Assembly: GCF_002929845.1 (NCBI RefSeq)
Contig: NZ_PJJS01000054.1
Location: 206,392 to 270,391, forward strand
Direction: 5' to 3'
DNA: 64,000 bases
From: Cryobacterium sp. M96
GTDB taxonomy: Bacteria; Actinomycetota; Actinomycetes; Actinomycetales; Microbacteriaceae
Shown in pieces: positions 18,386 through 27,536 of the stretch. Numbering within the stretch: the stretch's first letter is position 1; every line of letters begins with the position of its first letter. The notes beneath the pieces were generated by a model, which saw only the letters and a list, made by a program, of their open reading frames with translations, was not told where the DNA came from and made no database searches. A program made the position numbers and the translations under genes.

Positions 18386-19433
18386 ACACCGGTCGCTGAC
18401 TCGGCGACACGCGGGCGTCCTGCCACAGCCGGGTGAGCACGTCGGCCGCCGGTTCTGCGCGGGCAGAGCGGAAGCCGGTGCCCGCCCAGAGGGCGAGTCC
18501 GTCGGCGTCGCCGCGTCGACCCGCATCCGCCCTGAGGCCACTGGTGAGATGGTTCACCTGAGGATAAGCCCGGGGCGCGGTGGCGTCGTGCTCGATGATG
18601 AACGCGTTGCGCAGCCCCCGTGCCGGACGCCCGGAGAACGCGCGCGTGACCACGGTGCGATCAAAGTTCGGGTCGACGAGCGCGTCCTTGTGCGCCTGCT
18701 GGGCGCCGGACTCCGCGGTGCGGAGGAACGCCGTGCCCAGTTGCACGGCGTCCGCGCCGGCCGCCAGGAGCGTCGCGATCCCGGCACCGGAGTGGATGCC
18801 CCCGGCCGCGATGAGCGGCAGAACCGCCAGGTCCGAAATGGCGCGGACCAGTTCGATCAGGGGAGTGGTCTCCGGTTCTTCGGCCGTCGTGAAGGTCGCC
18901 CGGTGTCCGCCTGCTTCCGGGCCCTGCACGCAGAGCACATCGACTCCGCGTTCCTCCGCGAGAACCGCCTCCCGAACCGAGGTGACCGTGGCGATCACGC
19001 ACGCGTCGACGGCGTGCAAACCGTCCACGGCCTCGGCCGGCGGTAACCCGAAGGTGAACGACACCACGGGGACTCGGTGCCCGATGAGAAGGGACACCTT
19101 GGCGGAGAACCAGTCATCGTCCGCGGCCAGTGTCGGGGGCAATTCCACGCCGTGTTCCAGCGCGGTCGCTGTCAGGCTCCGGCGGTAGGCATCGACTCCG
19201 GCCTGGTCGGTCAGTGGTGGCCCGGGAACGAATACGTTCACGCCGTACGGCGGCCGCGAGCTCTGGTGCACGTCGGCGATCTGCCGGGCCAGCGCATCCG
19301 GGGTCTTGTACCCGGCGGCCAGGAACCCGAGGCCGCCCCCCGCGCTGAGGCTGCGCACCAGGGCTGGGGTGGACGCGCCACCGGCCATGGGTGCCGCGAT
19401 GATCGGAATGCGAAGGTCCTTCAGACTGAACAT
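18354..19433 (-). CDS. Nitronate monooxygenase (2-nitropropane dioxygenase family)
   Basis: 359-aa FMN-dependent TIM-barrel oxidoreductase that oxidises alkyl nitronates. IPIIAAPMAGGASTPALVRSLSAGGGLGFLAAGYK and VLCVQGPEAGGHRATF with its catalytic His are family hallmarks; AAGGIHSGAGIATLLAAGADAVQLGTAFLRTAESGA binds the FMN phosphate. ATG 19433 has GGAAAGAG upstream; longer in-frame extensions run through the pucR end. The C-terminus is unusual: the final residues NQFDGDFDV and the stop codon are encoded by inserted repeat copy 2, so the native end was replaced or extended. The body of the enzyme is intact. Confidence 0.9.
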   Translation of the reverse strand: MFSLKDLRIPIIAAPMAGGASTPALVRSLSAGGGLGFLAAGYKTPDALARQIADVHQSSRPPYGVNVFVPGPPLTDQAGVDAYRRSLTATALEHGVELPPTLAADDDWFSAKVSLLIGHRVPVVSFTFGLPPAEAVDGLHAVDACVIATVTSVREAVLAEERGVDVLCVQGPEAGGHRATFTTAEEPETTPLIELVRAISDLAVLPLIAAGGIHSGAGIATLLAAGADAVQLGTAFLRTAESGAQQAHKDALVDPNFDRTVVTRAFSGRPARGLRNAFIIEHDATAPRAYPQVNHLTSGLRADAGRRGDADGLALWAGTGFRSARAEPAADVLTRLWQDARVSPSQRPVSNQFDGDFDV

Positions 19434-19503
19434 TGTCTCTTTCCGGTGTGTGGGTGCTTGCGTCACAGTGTGCGAGCCGCCTCGTGCGTGCGGTGTTTCC
19501 GGC

Positions 19504-21069
19504 CTATCCCGCCGACGCCAGCAGCGCCGCCCAGAGGTCGGCGCGGGCGTGGAAGGCGCCGAGGTCCCGCCCGAGCAACTGCTCGGCGTGGCTGATCCGG
19601 CCGCGCACGGTGTGTCGGTGCACGCCGAGCTCCGTCGCGGCCGGGCCGAACTGGCCGTTGCGCTCGAGCCACACCCGCAGGGTGGGGAGCAGCGCCGTGC
19701 CGTGGGCGGCATCGTGGTCGGAGAGCGGCCGGAGGGTGGCGCGGCCGACCTCCGAGGCATCCGTTCGGGCCAGGAACGCGAGCACGCCCTGCCGTGAGAT
19801 CACCTCGAATTCGACGATGCCCGCCGCGCCTTCGTGGGCGCGCTCGAGCGCCTGTCGGGCCTGGGCCGCCGCGTGCGGCAGGGCACGATAGGCGCTCCGG
19901 TCGGAGACGCCCACGTGCAGCCCGAGGCCCACCAGCTCGGCGAGCACCGGATCGGCGGCGACATCGAGGATGAGCAGCACCTGGCCACCGTCGCGGGCGA
20001 AGAACAGGTGCCCGGGGCGTTCCTCGACCCGCAGTTCGAGCAGCTCGGCCAGAGCGTCCAAGCGTTCGGGCGGCGGGGAGACGACGGCGACCCGTACCGG
20101 CTCGGCCGGGAGGGCACCCCAGAGCTCCCGGGAGATGCTCTGCACCAGCGGGAGGTCGCCGCCGAGTAGCGCCTGCAGCAGCCCGGACCGCAGGTGGCCG
20201 CGGGCGCGACCCTGGGCGCTGTTCTGCTCGAGCGCGAGCCCGGCGAGGGCGATGACGCTGGTCACCACCTGCTGGCTGGCCTGGTCGAGCAGGGTGCCGC
20301 CCCCGAGGGCCAGCACCCCGCGCAGCTGGCCCTGCCTCCCCAGGGTCTGCAGGGTCAAAGTCTCGCCGCCCTCGTCGAGGGTGGTGCCGGCCCGCTGCCC
20401 GCGACGGAGCAGCCGGCCGGCCTCCGCCTGCACCTGCGGCAGGGCGGTGGAGGAGGCGGAACCGGAGAACGCGTCGCGGGGGAAGACCCGGTCGAGCGTG
20501 CCGCTCGCGTCAAAGAGCGCGACCCAGTGGCCCAGCTGCCGGGACAGCTCGCTAAGAATGTTGCTCAGGCCGTCGGGTCGGAGGGCCGCGTGCGAGATGG
20601 CCCGCTGGGCGTCCAGCGCCCAAGTGTTGCGGGCATAGCGCAACTCGGCGACCAGGTCGCCGGCCGCGCGGGCCACCGCGATGAACGGAGTGTCATAGGG
20701 CACCTCGATCAGGGGCAGCCCCTCGGCAAGGCAGGCCGCAACGAGGGCCTCCGGCGTGCCGGCGCGCACGACCTCCGTGCCGAAGCCGAGACAGGCGATG
20801 CCGCGGGCCGTGAGCCGGCGCACGTAGTCGCGGTAGTAGGCATCCGTCATCGGGTCGGCAAACTGGGTGCCGGTGGTGAGGAGCACCTGGCTGGCGGAGA
20901 GAAACGGCGTCGGGTCGGCCAGGTCGGAGCCGTGCACCCACTCCACGGGCTGGTCGAGCGCGTGTGCCGGCAGCTGCGGCTCGGCCGTGAGCAGGCGCAG
21001 CTGGAGGCCGGGCTGGGCCAGCAGGCGGCGCACGGTGGGCAGGAGCGGCGGGGCCAGGTTCGGAGCCAT
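19504..21069 (-). CDS. PucR-family transcriptional regulator of the GABA/putrescine genes
   Basis: 521-aa regulator. The N-terminal purine-catabolism-type sensor domain (LLAQPGLQLRLLTAEPQLPAHALDQPVEWVHGSDLADPTPFLSASQVLLTTG) is followed by a GGDEF-like/GAF-like middle and a C-terminal helix-turn-helix (LERNGQFGPAATELGVHRHTVRGRISHAEQLLGRDL). It is transcribed away from gabT, with a perfect palindrome in the shared region. Such regulators usually activate the adjacent catabolic genes when substrate is present. ATG 21069 is preferred over TTG 21084, which falls inside the operator. There is no clear Shine-Dalgarno, so the mRNA may be leaderless. Confidence 0.9.
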   Translation of the reverse strand: MAPNLAPPLLPTVRRLLAQPGLQLRLLTAEPQLPAHALDQPVEWVHGSDLADPTPFLSASQVLLTTGTQFADPMTDAYYRDYVRRLTARGIACLGFGTEVVRAGTPEALVAACLAEGLPLIEVPYDTPFIAVARAAGDLVAELRYARNTWALDAQRAISHAALRPDGLSNILSELSRQLGHWVALFDASGTLDRVFPRDAFSGSASSTALPQVQAEAGRLLRRGQRAGTTLDEGGETLTLQTLGRQGQLRGVLALGGGTLLDQASQQVVTSVIALAGLALEQNSAQGRARGHLRSGLLQALLGGDLPLVQSISRELWGALPAEPVRVAVVSPPPERLDALAELLELRVEERPGHLFFARDGGQVLLILDVAADPVLAELVGLGLHVGVSDRSAYRALPHAAAQARQALERAHEGAAGIVEFEVISRQGVLAFLARTDASEVGRATLRPLSDHDAAHGTALLPTLRVWLERNGQFGPAATELGVHRHTVRGRISHAEQLLGRDLGAFHARADLWAALLASAG

Positions 21070-21076
21070 GCGACGA

Positions 21077-21115
21077 GTGTACAACGTGGCGAAAGTTCAC
21101 CCGCGCGTTGTACAC
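21077..21115. promoter_or_regulatory. Palindromic operator between pucR and gabT
   Basis: Perfect 10-base half-sites GTGTACAACG (21077-21086) and CGTTGTACAC (21106-21115), separated by 19 bases, so the centres are 29 bp apart (close to three helical turns). It starts 8 bases upstream of the pucR ATG and ends 98 bases before the gabT ATG. Most likely it is the binding site of the PucR regulator, serving both directions. Confidence 0.7.
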
Positions 21116-21213
21116 GGTGCCGGATGTTGCGGGTGGCCGCCCTGCGTAGCCTTCTGGAATCGGTATCGTCGCCGGCCCCGCGCCGATGCAACAGCCAGCG
21201 AACTGGAGCAGCA

Positions 21214-22575
21214 ATGACCCTCGTAGACGCCCTTTCTGTGATCCCGGTCGGCGGACCGTCCCTTCCCCAGGAACGCCGCCTCGTCACCGCTATCCCCGGC
21301 CCGAAGTCCCAGGAGCTCGGACGTCGCAAGATCGAGGCCGTCTCCGCCGGGGTGGGAGTGACCCTGCCTGCCTATATCGTCGCGGCCGGCGGCGGTGTGC
21401 TTGTCGACGTCGACGGCAACTTCCTGATCGACCTCGGCAGCGGCATCGCCGTGACCGGCATCGGAAACAGCGCCCCCGAGGTCGTGGCCGCCGTGGCCGC
21501 CCAGCTGGCCCAGTTCACGCACACGTGCTTCACCGTGACGCCCTACGACTCGTACATCGAGGTAGCCGAGATGCTCAACCGGCTCACCCCGGGCGACCAC
21601 GCCAAGCGCAGCGCCCTGTTCAACTCCGGCGCCGAGGCCGTGGAGAACGCCGTCAAGATCGCCCGGCACTACACCGGCAAGCAGGCCGTCGTCGCCTTCG
21701 ACCACGCTTACCACGGCCGCACCACCCTGACCATGGGCCTCACCGCGAAGAACCAGCCGTACAAGAACGGCTTCGGCCCCTTCGCCGCGGAGATCTACCG
21801 GGCACCCATGTCGTACCCCTACCGCGACGCCGGACTCGACGGGGTAGGGGCCGCCCGGCGCGCCATTTCCCAGATCGAGAAGCAGGTCGGCGCCGACAAC
21901 CTGGCCGCCCTGATCATCGAGCCGATCCAGGGTGAGGGCGGCTTCATCGTGCCCGCACCCGGCTTCCTTCCCACCCTGGTGGACTGGTGCCGCGCGAACG
22001 AGGTCGTCTTCATTGCCGACGAGGTGCAGACCGGATTCGCCCGCACCGGCGACCTCTTCGCCAGCAACCACGAGGGCATCGTGCCCGACCTGATGGTGAT
22101 GGCCAAGGGCATCGCCGGCGGCCTGCCGCTCTCCGCCGTCACCGGCCGCGCCGAGATCATGGACGCACCGCAGGTCGGTGGCATCGGCGGCACCTACGGC
22201 GGCAACCCGCTCGCCTGCGCCGCGGCCCTGGCCACCATGCGCAGCTATGAGACCGAGAACCTGGCCCAGCGAGCCCGTGAAATCGGCGCCATCCTGACCG
22301 AGCGGCTGAACGCCATCCGTGCCGTCGACAAGCGTGTGGGCGATGTGCGCGGCCGCGGCGCCATGATCGCCATCGAACTGGTCGACCCGGTCACCGGAGA
22401 CCCGGATGCCGCCCTCACCGGCCGCGTCGTGGCTGCCGCCCACGCCATGGGCGTCGTGCTGCTCACCTGCGGCACCTACGGCAACGTGATCCGCTTCCTG
22501 CCGCCTCTGAGCATCTCCGACGACCTCCTCGTCGAGGGCCTGCAGGTGCTGGCGAGCGTGCTCGCCGCCGCATGA
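21214..22575 (+). CDS. gabT: 4-aminobutyrate-2-oxoglutarate transaminase
   Basis: 453-aa class III PLP aminotransferase converting GABA plus 2-oxoglutarate to succinate semialdehyde plus glutamate. FLIDLGSGIAVTGIGNSAPEVV, NSGAEAVENAVKIARHYTGKQAVVAFDHAYHGRT, IIEPIQGEGGFIVPAPGFL and FIADEVQTGFARTG are present; the PLP lysine lies in VMAKGIAGGLPLSAVTGRAEIMD. GGAG stands 7 bases before ATG 21214. It is the first gene of the catabolic operon, downstream of the palindromic operator, and followed by gabD. Confidence 0.95.
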   Translation: MTLVDALSVIPVGGPSLPQERRLVTAIPGPKSQELGRRKIEAVSAGVGVTLPAYIVAAGGGVLVDVDGNFLIDLGSGIAVTGIGNSAPEVVAAVAAQLAQFTHTCFTVTPYDSYIEVAEMLNRLTPGDHAKRSALFNSGAEAVENAVKIARHYTGKQAVVAFDHAYHGRTTLTMGLTAKNQPYKNGFGPFAAEIYRAPMSYPYRDAGLDGVGAARRAISQIEKQVGADNLAALIIEPIQGEGGFIVPAPGFLPTLVDWCRANEVVFIADEVQTGFARTGDLFASNHEGIVPDLMVMAKGIAGGLPLSAVTGRAEIMDAPQVGGIGGTYGGNPLACAAALATMRSYETENLAQRAREIGAILTERLNAIRAVDKRVGDVRGRGAMIAIELVDPVTGDPDAALTGRVVAAAHAMGVVLLTCGTYGNVIRFLPPLSISDDLLVEGLQVLASVLAAA

Positions 22576-22742
22576 GCCCTGGCTCCGCGGTCTCCTGCCC
22601 GAACCCGACGGGGGCACAGGGCGATCAGTCATACTGGGGGAACGCCGCGGGGAGGGTGGCGGAAACGCCCTTTCTGCACGGCCTCCACCCCTGATCAAAA
22701 CTTCATTCGCATTTCCCGTATCGCATCGGAAAGAGTCTCATC

Positions 22743-24203
22743 GTGTCCACTCGTGAAACCGAACTGCTCGCCCGCGTCCCGGACGGCCTCTACATCAACG
22801 GCACCTGGCAGCAGGGTGGCGGTAAGGCCATCGAGGTCACCGACCCGGCGACCGGTGCTGTGCTCAAACGGATCGCGAACGCGGATGCCGCCGACGGCAT
22901 CCGTGCCCTCGATGCGGCCGTCGAGGCGGCCGAGTCGTGGGCGGCTACCGCGCCGCGTACGCGGGCCGAGATCCTGCGCCGGGCCTTCGACCTGCTGCAG
23001 GAGCGCCGCGATGACTTTGCGCTACTGATGACCATGGAGATGGGCAAACCTCTCGCCGAGGCCAATGGAGAGGTCACCTACGGCGGCGAGTTCCTGCGCT
23101 GGTTCAGCGAGGAGGCCGTGCGCATCAGCGGTCGCTTCGGGCTGAACCCGGAGGGAACCGGCACGATGGTTGTCTCTCAGTATCCGGTCGGACCGTGCCT
23201 GCTGATCACTCCGTGGAACTTCCCGCTGGCCATGGCCACCCGCAAGATCGCCCCCGCGCTCGCCGCCGGCTGCACGGTCGTCGTGAAGCCCGCCGAGCTG
23301 ACCCCGCTGACCACCCTCTTCTTCGTGCAGCTGCTCGAAGACGCCGGGGTACCGGCCGGCGTCGTCAACGTGATCACCACGTCGACCTCTTCCGCCGTTG
23401 CCGGGCCGATCATCGCCGACCCCAGGTTGCGGAAACTCAGCTTCACCGGGTCGACCCCCGTGGGCCGCAAGCTCATTCAGCAGGCGGCCCAGGGTGTGCT
23501 GCGCACCTCGATGGAGCTCGGCGGCAACGCCCCGTTCGTCGTCTTCGAAGACGCCGACCTGGACAAGGCCGTCGAGGGCGCGATGCTCGCCAAGTTCCGC
23601 AACATCGGGCAGGCCTGCACCGCGGCCAACCGTTTCATCGTGCACGAGTCCGTCGCCGCCGAGTTCGCCCGCCGCCTGACCGAGCGTGTCGGCGCGCTGA
23701 AGATCGGCCGGGGCACCGAAGCCGGCGTCACCATCGGCCCGCTCGTCAGCGAGGCTGCCGTCGCCGGCACCGACGCCCTCGTGCAGGACGCGCTGGCCCA
23801 CGGCGCCACCCTGCTCGCCGGCGGCAAGCGCCCCGAAGGCGCCGGCTCCTTCTACGAGCCCACCGTGCTGACGGACGTGGCCCCGGCCAGCGCCCTCCTG
23901 ACCGAGGAGATCTTCGGCCCGGTCGTCGGCATCGTCACCTTCGCCGACGAGGCCGAGGGCGTGCGCCTGGCCAACTCCACCGAGTACGGCTTGATCAGCT
24001 ACGTGTACACCCAGGACCTCGCCCGCGGGCAGCGGATGATCGCCAAGCTTGAAACCGGAATGATGGGTCTGAACACGGGCCTGGTCTCCAACGCGGCGGC
24101 ACCGTTCGGCGGTGTCAAGCAATCCGGTCTGGGCCGCGAAGGCGGGCTCGAGGGCATCCAGGAGTACCTGTCCACCAAGTACACCCTCATCCCGGTCTCC
24201 TGA
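22743..24203 (+). CDS. gabD: Succinate-semialdehyde dehydrogenase
   Basis: 486-aa NAD(P)+-dependent aldehyde dehydrogenase. LITPWNFPLAMATRKIAPALAAGCTVVVKPAELTPL binds the cofactor, SFTGSTPVGRKL follows, ELGGNAPFVVFEDADLD carries the general base Glu, and FRNIGQACTAANRFIVH the catalytic Cys. It oxidises succinate semialdehyde from GabT to succinate. It starts with GTG behind GGAAAGAG. The 167-bp gap after gabT has no gene; it carries a short GC-rich inverted stretch and the ribosome site. Confidence 0.93.
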   Translation: MSTRETELLARVPDGLYINGTWQQGGGKAIEVTDPATGAVLKRIANADAADGIRALDAAVEAAESWAATAPRTRAEILRRAFDLLQERRDDFALLMTMEMGKPLAEANGEVTYGGEFLRWFSEEAVRISGRFGLNPEGTGTMVVSQYPVGPCLLITPWNFPLAMATRKIAPALAAGCTVVVKPAELTPLTTLFFVQLLEDAGVPAGVVNVITTSTSSAVAGPIIADPRLRKLSFTGSTPVGRKLIQQAAQGVLRTSMELGGNAPFVVFEDADLDKAVEGAMLAKFRNIGQACTAANRFIVHESVAAEFARRLTERVGALKIGRGTEAGVTIGPLVSEAAVAGTDALVQDALAHGATLLAGGKRPEGAGSFYEPTVLTDVAPASALLTEEIFGPVVGIVTFADEAEGVRLANSTEYGLISYVYTQDLARGQRMIAKLETGMMGLNTGLVSNAAAPFGGVKQSGLGREGGLEGIQEYLSTKYTLIPVS

Positions 24204-24262
24204 CCGGCGACGTACCTGTTTTTCACCTGCTTCCCCACCACCAGAACGCAATGGAGCAATCC

Positions 24263-25621
24263 TTGAGCATCATCGAACGTGACATCGTCATTATCGGCGC
24301 CGGGGCATCCGGCCTGACCGCCGCGACCGAGCTGCGGAAGGCCGGCCTCACCGTGGCCGTGCTCGAAGCGCGAGACCGCGTCGGCGGCCGCCTCCACACC
24401 GACGACATCAACGGTGCCATGCTCGAGATCGGCGGCCAGTGGGTTTCGCCCGATCAGGACGCACTCAAGGAGACCATCGCCGAGCTGGGCCTCGAGACCT
24501 TCGCGCGGTACCGCGAGGGCGAAAGCGTCTACATCAACGCCGCGGGGGAGCGAACCCGGTTCGAGGGCGAGATCTTCCCGGTCTCGGCCGACACCGAGCG
24601 CGAGATGGTGGCCCTGATCGCCACTCTCGACGAGCTCGTGGACCAGATGGACCCCGACCGTCCCTGGGCACACCCGCGTGCGGTGGAGCTCGACCAGATC
24701 TCCTTCCGGCGCTGGCTGGAGCAGGAGACCGACGACCAGGAGGCCCGCGACAACATTAGCCTCTTCATCGCCGGGGCCATGCTGACCAAGCCGGCGCACG
24801 CTTTTTCCACGCTGCAGGCCCTCCTGATGGCGGCCAGCGCCGGCAGTTTCAGCAACCTCGTCGACGCCGACTTCATCCTCGACGAACGGGTCGTGGGCGG
24901 GCTGCAGCGGGTGCCGATCCTGCTGGCCGAGAACCTCGGTGACGACGTCTTCCTCGGGCAGGCCGCCCGCACCGTGCGCTGGGGCGACGCCGGCGTGAGT
25001 GTGCTCACCGACGACCTCGAGGTGCGTGCGCGTCGCGTGATCGTTGCCGTTCCTCCCGTGCTCTACACCCGGATCTCCTTCGATCCGCCGCTGCCACGCC
25101 GCCAGCAGATGATGCACCAGCACCTCTCGATGGGCTTCGTGATCAAGGTGCACGCGGTCTACGAGACCCCGTTCTGGCGGGAGGACGGCCTCTCCGGCAC
25201 GGCCTTCAGCCCCTACGAGCTCTCCCACGAGGCCTACGACAACACCAATTTCAACGACCCGCGCGGCACTCTGGTCGGCTTCGTCTCCGACGAGGCCGCC
25301 GATGGCGTGTTCACCGTCTCGGCGGAGGAGCGCAAGCAGCGCATCCTCACCTCGCTCTCGCACTACTTCGGCCAGAAGGCACTGACGCCCGTCGTCTACT
25401 ACGAGAGCGACTGGGGCACGGAAGAGTGGACCCGCGGCGCCTACGCGGCGAGCTTCGACCTGGGCGGGCTGGCTCGCTTCGGCGCGGACCTGCGCACACC
25501 GGTTGGCCCGATCCTGTTCTCCTGCAGCGACCTCGCCGGAAAGGGCTACCAACACGTCGACGGCGCAATTCGGATGGGACGCGCAACGGCCGCGGAGATC
25601 GTCGCCGAGCTCGACTTGTAA
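24263..25621 (+). CDS. puo: Putrescine oxidase (FAD-dependent amine oxidase)
   Basis: About 452-aa flavoprotein of the monoamine oxidase family. RDIVIIGAGASGLTAATELRKAGLTVAVLEARDRVGGR is the FAD dinucleotide fold; GAMLEIGGQWVSPDQDAL, FIAGAMLTKPAHAFSTLQALLMAASAGSF, GFVIKVHAVYETPFWREDGLSGTAF and YESDWGTEEWTRGAYAASFDLGG match what I remember of the Rhodococcus putrescine oxidase almost block for block. Ala in RGAYA, where MAO has its FAD-linking Cys, suggests non-covalent FAD. It yields 4-aminobutanal, one oxidation from GABA, which GabT and GabD then consume. TTG 24263 is preferred because GGAG precedes it by 6 bases; ATG 24251 is possible. The aldehyde dehydrogenase for 4-aminobutanal is not in this cluster. 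Confidence 0.9.
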   Translation: MSIIERDIVIIGAGASGLTAATELRKAGLTVAVLEARDRVGGRLHTDDINGAMLEIGGQWVSPDQDALKETIAELGLETFARYREGESVYINAAGERTRFEGEIFPVSADTEREMVALIATLDELVDQMDPDRPWAHPRAVELDQISFRRWLEQETDDQEARDNISLFIAGAMLTKPAHAFSTLQALLMAASAGSFSNLVDADFILDERVVGGLQRVPILLAENLGDDVFLGQAARTVRWGDAGVSVLTDDLEVRARRVIVAVPPVLYTRISFDPPLPRRQQMMHQHLSMGFVIKVHAVYETPFWREDGLSGTAFSPYELSHEAYDNTNFNDPRGTLVGFVSDEAADGVFTVSAEERKQRILTSLSHYFGQKALTPVVYYESDWGTEEWTRGAYAASFDLGGLARFGADLRTPVGPILFSCSDLAGKGYQHVDGAIRMGRATAAEIVAELDL

Positions 25622-25694
25622 AGCAGGCGCGGCGGCATCCGTCGGCCGGCCTGGTTCGGTCGGCCTGTGTCTCGCGGCGCAGATTGCAGAAGCG

Positions 25695-25716
25695 GGCGCA
25701 CGGTAGAACGTGCGCC
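25695..25716. terminator. Hairpin between convergent puo and glbO
   Basis: Perfect 8-bp stem GGCGCACG / CGTGCGCC with a 6-base loop in the short region between the convergent genes. It has no U-tract. Likely bidirectional terminator. Confidence 0.55.
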
Positions 25717-25751
25717 TGCGTCCCAAGGGTGCGCCGAGAGCGGGTGCGCTG

Positions 25752-26210
25752 CTACTCGTCGAAGGTATTGAGCATTGCGAAGGCCGCGCGCTCGAGGTAG
25801 TCCCAGAGCTGGTCGCGCTGCAGCGGTGCAAGAGCGGCCTTGTCGACGGCGGCGCGCATGTGGTTCAGCCAGCGGTCGCGGGAATCCGGGTTCACCTTGA
25901 AGGGCTGGTGCCGTTGGCGCAGCCGCGGGTGGCCGCGCTGCTCGCTGTAGGTGGTCGGGCCACCCCAGAACTGCTCGAGGAACATGGTCAGACGCTCGGC
26001 GGCCGGGCCCAGGTCGTCTTCGGGGTACATCGGCTTCAGTACCGGGTCGGTAGCGACGCCGCGATAGAACTCGTTCACCAGATTCTCGAAGAACGGCCTA
26101 CCGCCGACCTGCTCGTAGAACGTGGCGCCGATCGCGGTGCCGTTCTCGCCCTCGCGCAGGTGGACCGCACCGGGCGTGGCAGGAGTGGGGGCGCCGGCAT
26201 CATTCGTCAT
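25752..26210 (-). CDS. glbO: Group II truncated haemoglobin
   Basis: 152-aa 2-on-2 globin that binds O2 or NO and peroxides. FYEQVGGRPFFENLVNEFYRGVATDPVLKPMYPEDDLGPAAERLTMFLEQFWGGPTTYSEQRGHPRLRQRHQPF contains the family pattern around the E and F helices, with the proximal His in RGHPRLRQRHQPF; the last helix includes DQLWDYLERAAFAMLNTFDE. The 15-residue Ala/Pro/Thr-rich N-terminus is variable in the family. Its start overlaps the mscS stop by 11 bases, so it is translated from the same mRNA. The neighbourhood with pepN follows mycobacterial Rv2467-Rv2470. Confidence 0.95.
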   Translation of the reverse strand: MTNDAGAPTPATPGAVHLREGENGTAIGATFYEQVGGRPFFENLVNEFYRGVATDPVLKPMYPEDDLGPAAERLTMFLEQFWGGPTTYSEQRGHPRLRQRHQPFKVNPDSRDRWLNHMRAAVDKAALAPLQRDQLWDYLERAAFAMLNTFDE

Positions 26211-27444
26211 CGTGAGTCTCCGGATCTGGTGCCGTGTGCGTGGGTGCCTCGGTCTTGGGTGTCGGGGCCTTGGGTGCCGCGGTTTTGGGTGTCGGGGCCG
26301 TGGGCACAGCCGGGTCTGTACCGGAAACATCCGCTGACGCTGCGCGTGGGTGGGCCTCCTGGGGCAGCGCGGTCGCGGCGTTCTTGGGTCGGCGGGGTGC
26401 GCGGGGAGCCTTTTTCTTCCGCACCGGGATCGGGGCGGTGAACGGGCCGGTGGTGAGGTCCGGCATGGCCGCGGCTGCTTCCGCGGCCGCGTCGGGCGTT
26501 CCCTCGGAGCCGGGGTCGGAGCCGGCGGCGACCGCGCCATCCGTGCCGGCCATGACCACGCTGTTGAGCGGAGTCAGACCGATGCCGAGCCCGTCCAGCG
26601 CCTTCTTCAGGTGCAGGCGCAGGTCGCGGGCGAAGTCCCACTTCGCCGCCACCCGGGTCTTGACGACGAGGCGCACGACGAGGGCCTCGGCGGAGATCGA
26701 CTCGAGTCCCCAGATCTCCGGCTTCTCCAATATCACCGACCGCCACTTGCGGCTGGAGGCGAGCGCCTTCGCGACGCGCAGCAACTCGTTCTGCACCGCC
26801 TCGACATCGGACGAGTAGGGGATGGCGAGGTCGATGATCACGCGCGCCCAGCCCTGGGACATGTTGCCGACGCGCAGGATCTCACCGTTGCGCACGAACC
26901 ACAGAGTGCCGTCGATGTCACGCACCTGGGTGACACGGATGCCGACGGTCTCCACGACCCCGGAAGCGAAGCCCACGTCGACGATGTCGCCCACGCCGAT
27001 CTGGTCCTCCACGACCATGAACAGCCCGTTCAGGATGTCCTTGACGATGTTCTGCGCGCCGAAACCGAGACCGGCGCCGAGCGCGGCCGTCAGCAGGGCG
27101 AAAGAGCCCAGGATTTCACTGTTGATGATGTTGACGATCAGCAGGATCGTCACGATCAACAGGGTCACGTTGATGATATTCGAGAGCACCGAACCGAGGG
27201 TGCGGGTGCGCTGCACGACGCGCACGGCGGCTAGCGGCGAAACGCTCAGCGCCTGCGTGTCCTCCACGTTCTGGGTCTTCTTGACCCCCGTGACGATCTG
27301 TTGCACGACGCGGTCGATCACGAAGCGCAACACCCACCGGATGACCAGCGCGGCCACAATGATGACGACGATATTGATGACCCTGAGCCACAGGTCGATT
27401 TTGAAAAATTGAATCAGTTCAAGCCAGATTGCGTCAAAGTCCAT
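26200..27444 (-). CDS. Small-conductance mechanosensitive channel (MscS family) with disordered tail
   Basis: 414-aa membrane protein. Three hydrophobic helices precede the channel motif LLTAALGAGLGFGAQNIVKDILNGLFMVVEDQIGVGDIVDVG, which is the pore helix plus beta domain of MscS, followed by RVTQVRDIDGTLWFVRNGEI. It opens under membrane tension to release solutes in osmotic shock. The last ~130 residues are an Ala/Pro/Thr/Lys-rich tail with repeated PTPKT units (TPKTAAPKAPTPKTEAPT), unlike the compact end of E. coli MscS; probably disordered and cytoplasmic. Its 3' end overlaps glbO by 11 bases. Confidence 0.9.
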   Translation of the reverse strand: MDFDAIWLELIQFFKIDLWLRVINIVVIIVAALVIRWVLRFVIDRVVQQIVTGVKKTQNVEDTQALSVSPLAAVRVVQRTRTLGSVLSNIINVTLLIVTILLIVNIINSEILGSFALLTAALGAGLGFGAQNIVKDILNGLFMVVEDQIGVGDIVDVGFASGVVETVGIRVTQVRDIDGTLWFVRNGEILRVGNMSQGWARVIIDLAIPYSSDVEAVQNELLRVAKALASSRKWRSVILEKPEIWGLESISAEALVVRLVVKTRVAAKWDFARDLRLHLKKALDGLGIGLTPLNSVVMAGTDGAVAAGSDPGSEGTPDAAAEAAAAMPDLTTGPFTAPIPVRKKKAPRAPRRPKNAATALPQEAHPRAASADVSGTDPAVPTAPTPKTAAPKAPTPKTEAPTHTAPDPETHDDE

Positions 27445-27536
27445 AACGATCCGAGTCTACAGAGCCGCGTCCTGTCCAAGTCCTGAGTCCGCGACACCGC
27501 ACCCAGCCGCACCCTGTTGACCCCTGCCACCCGCCC

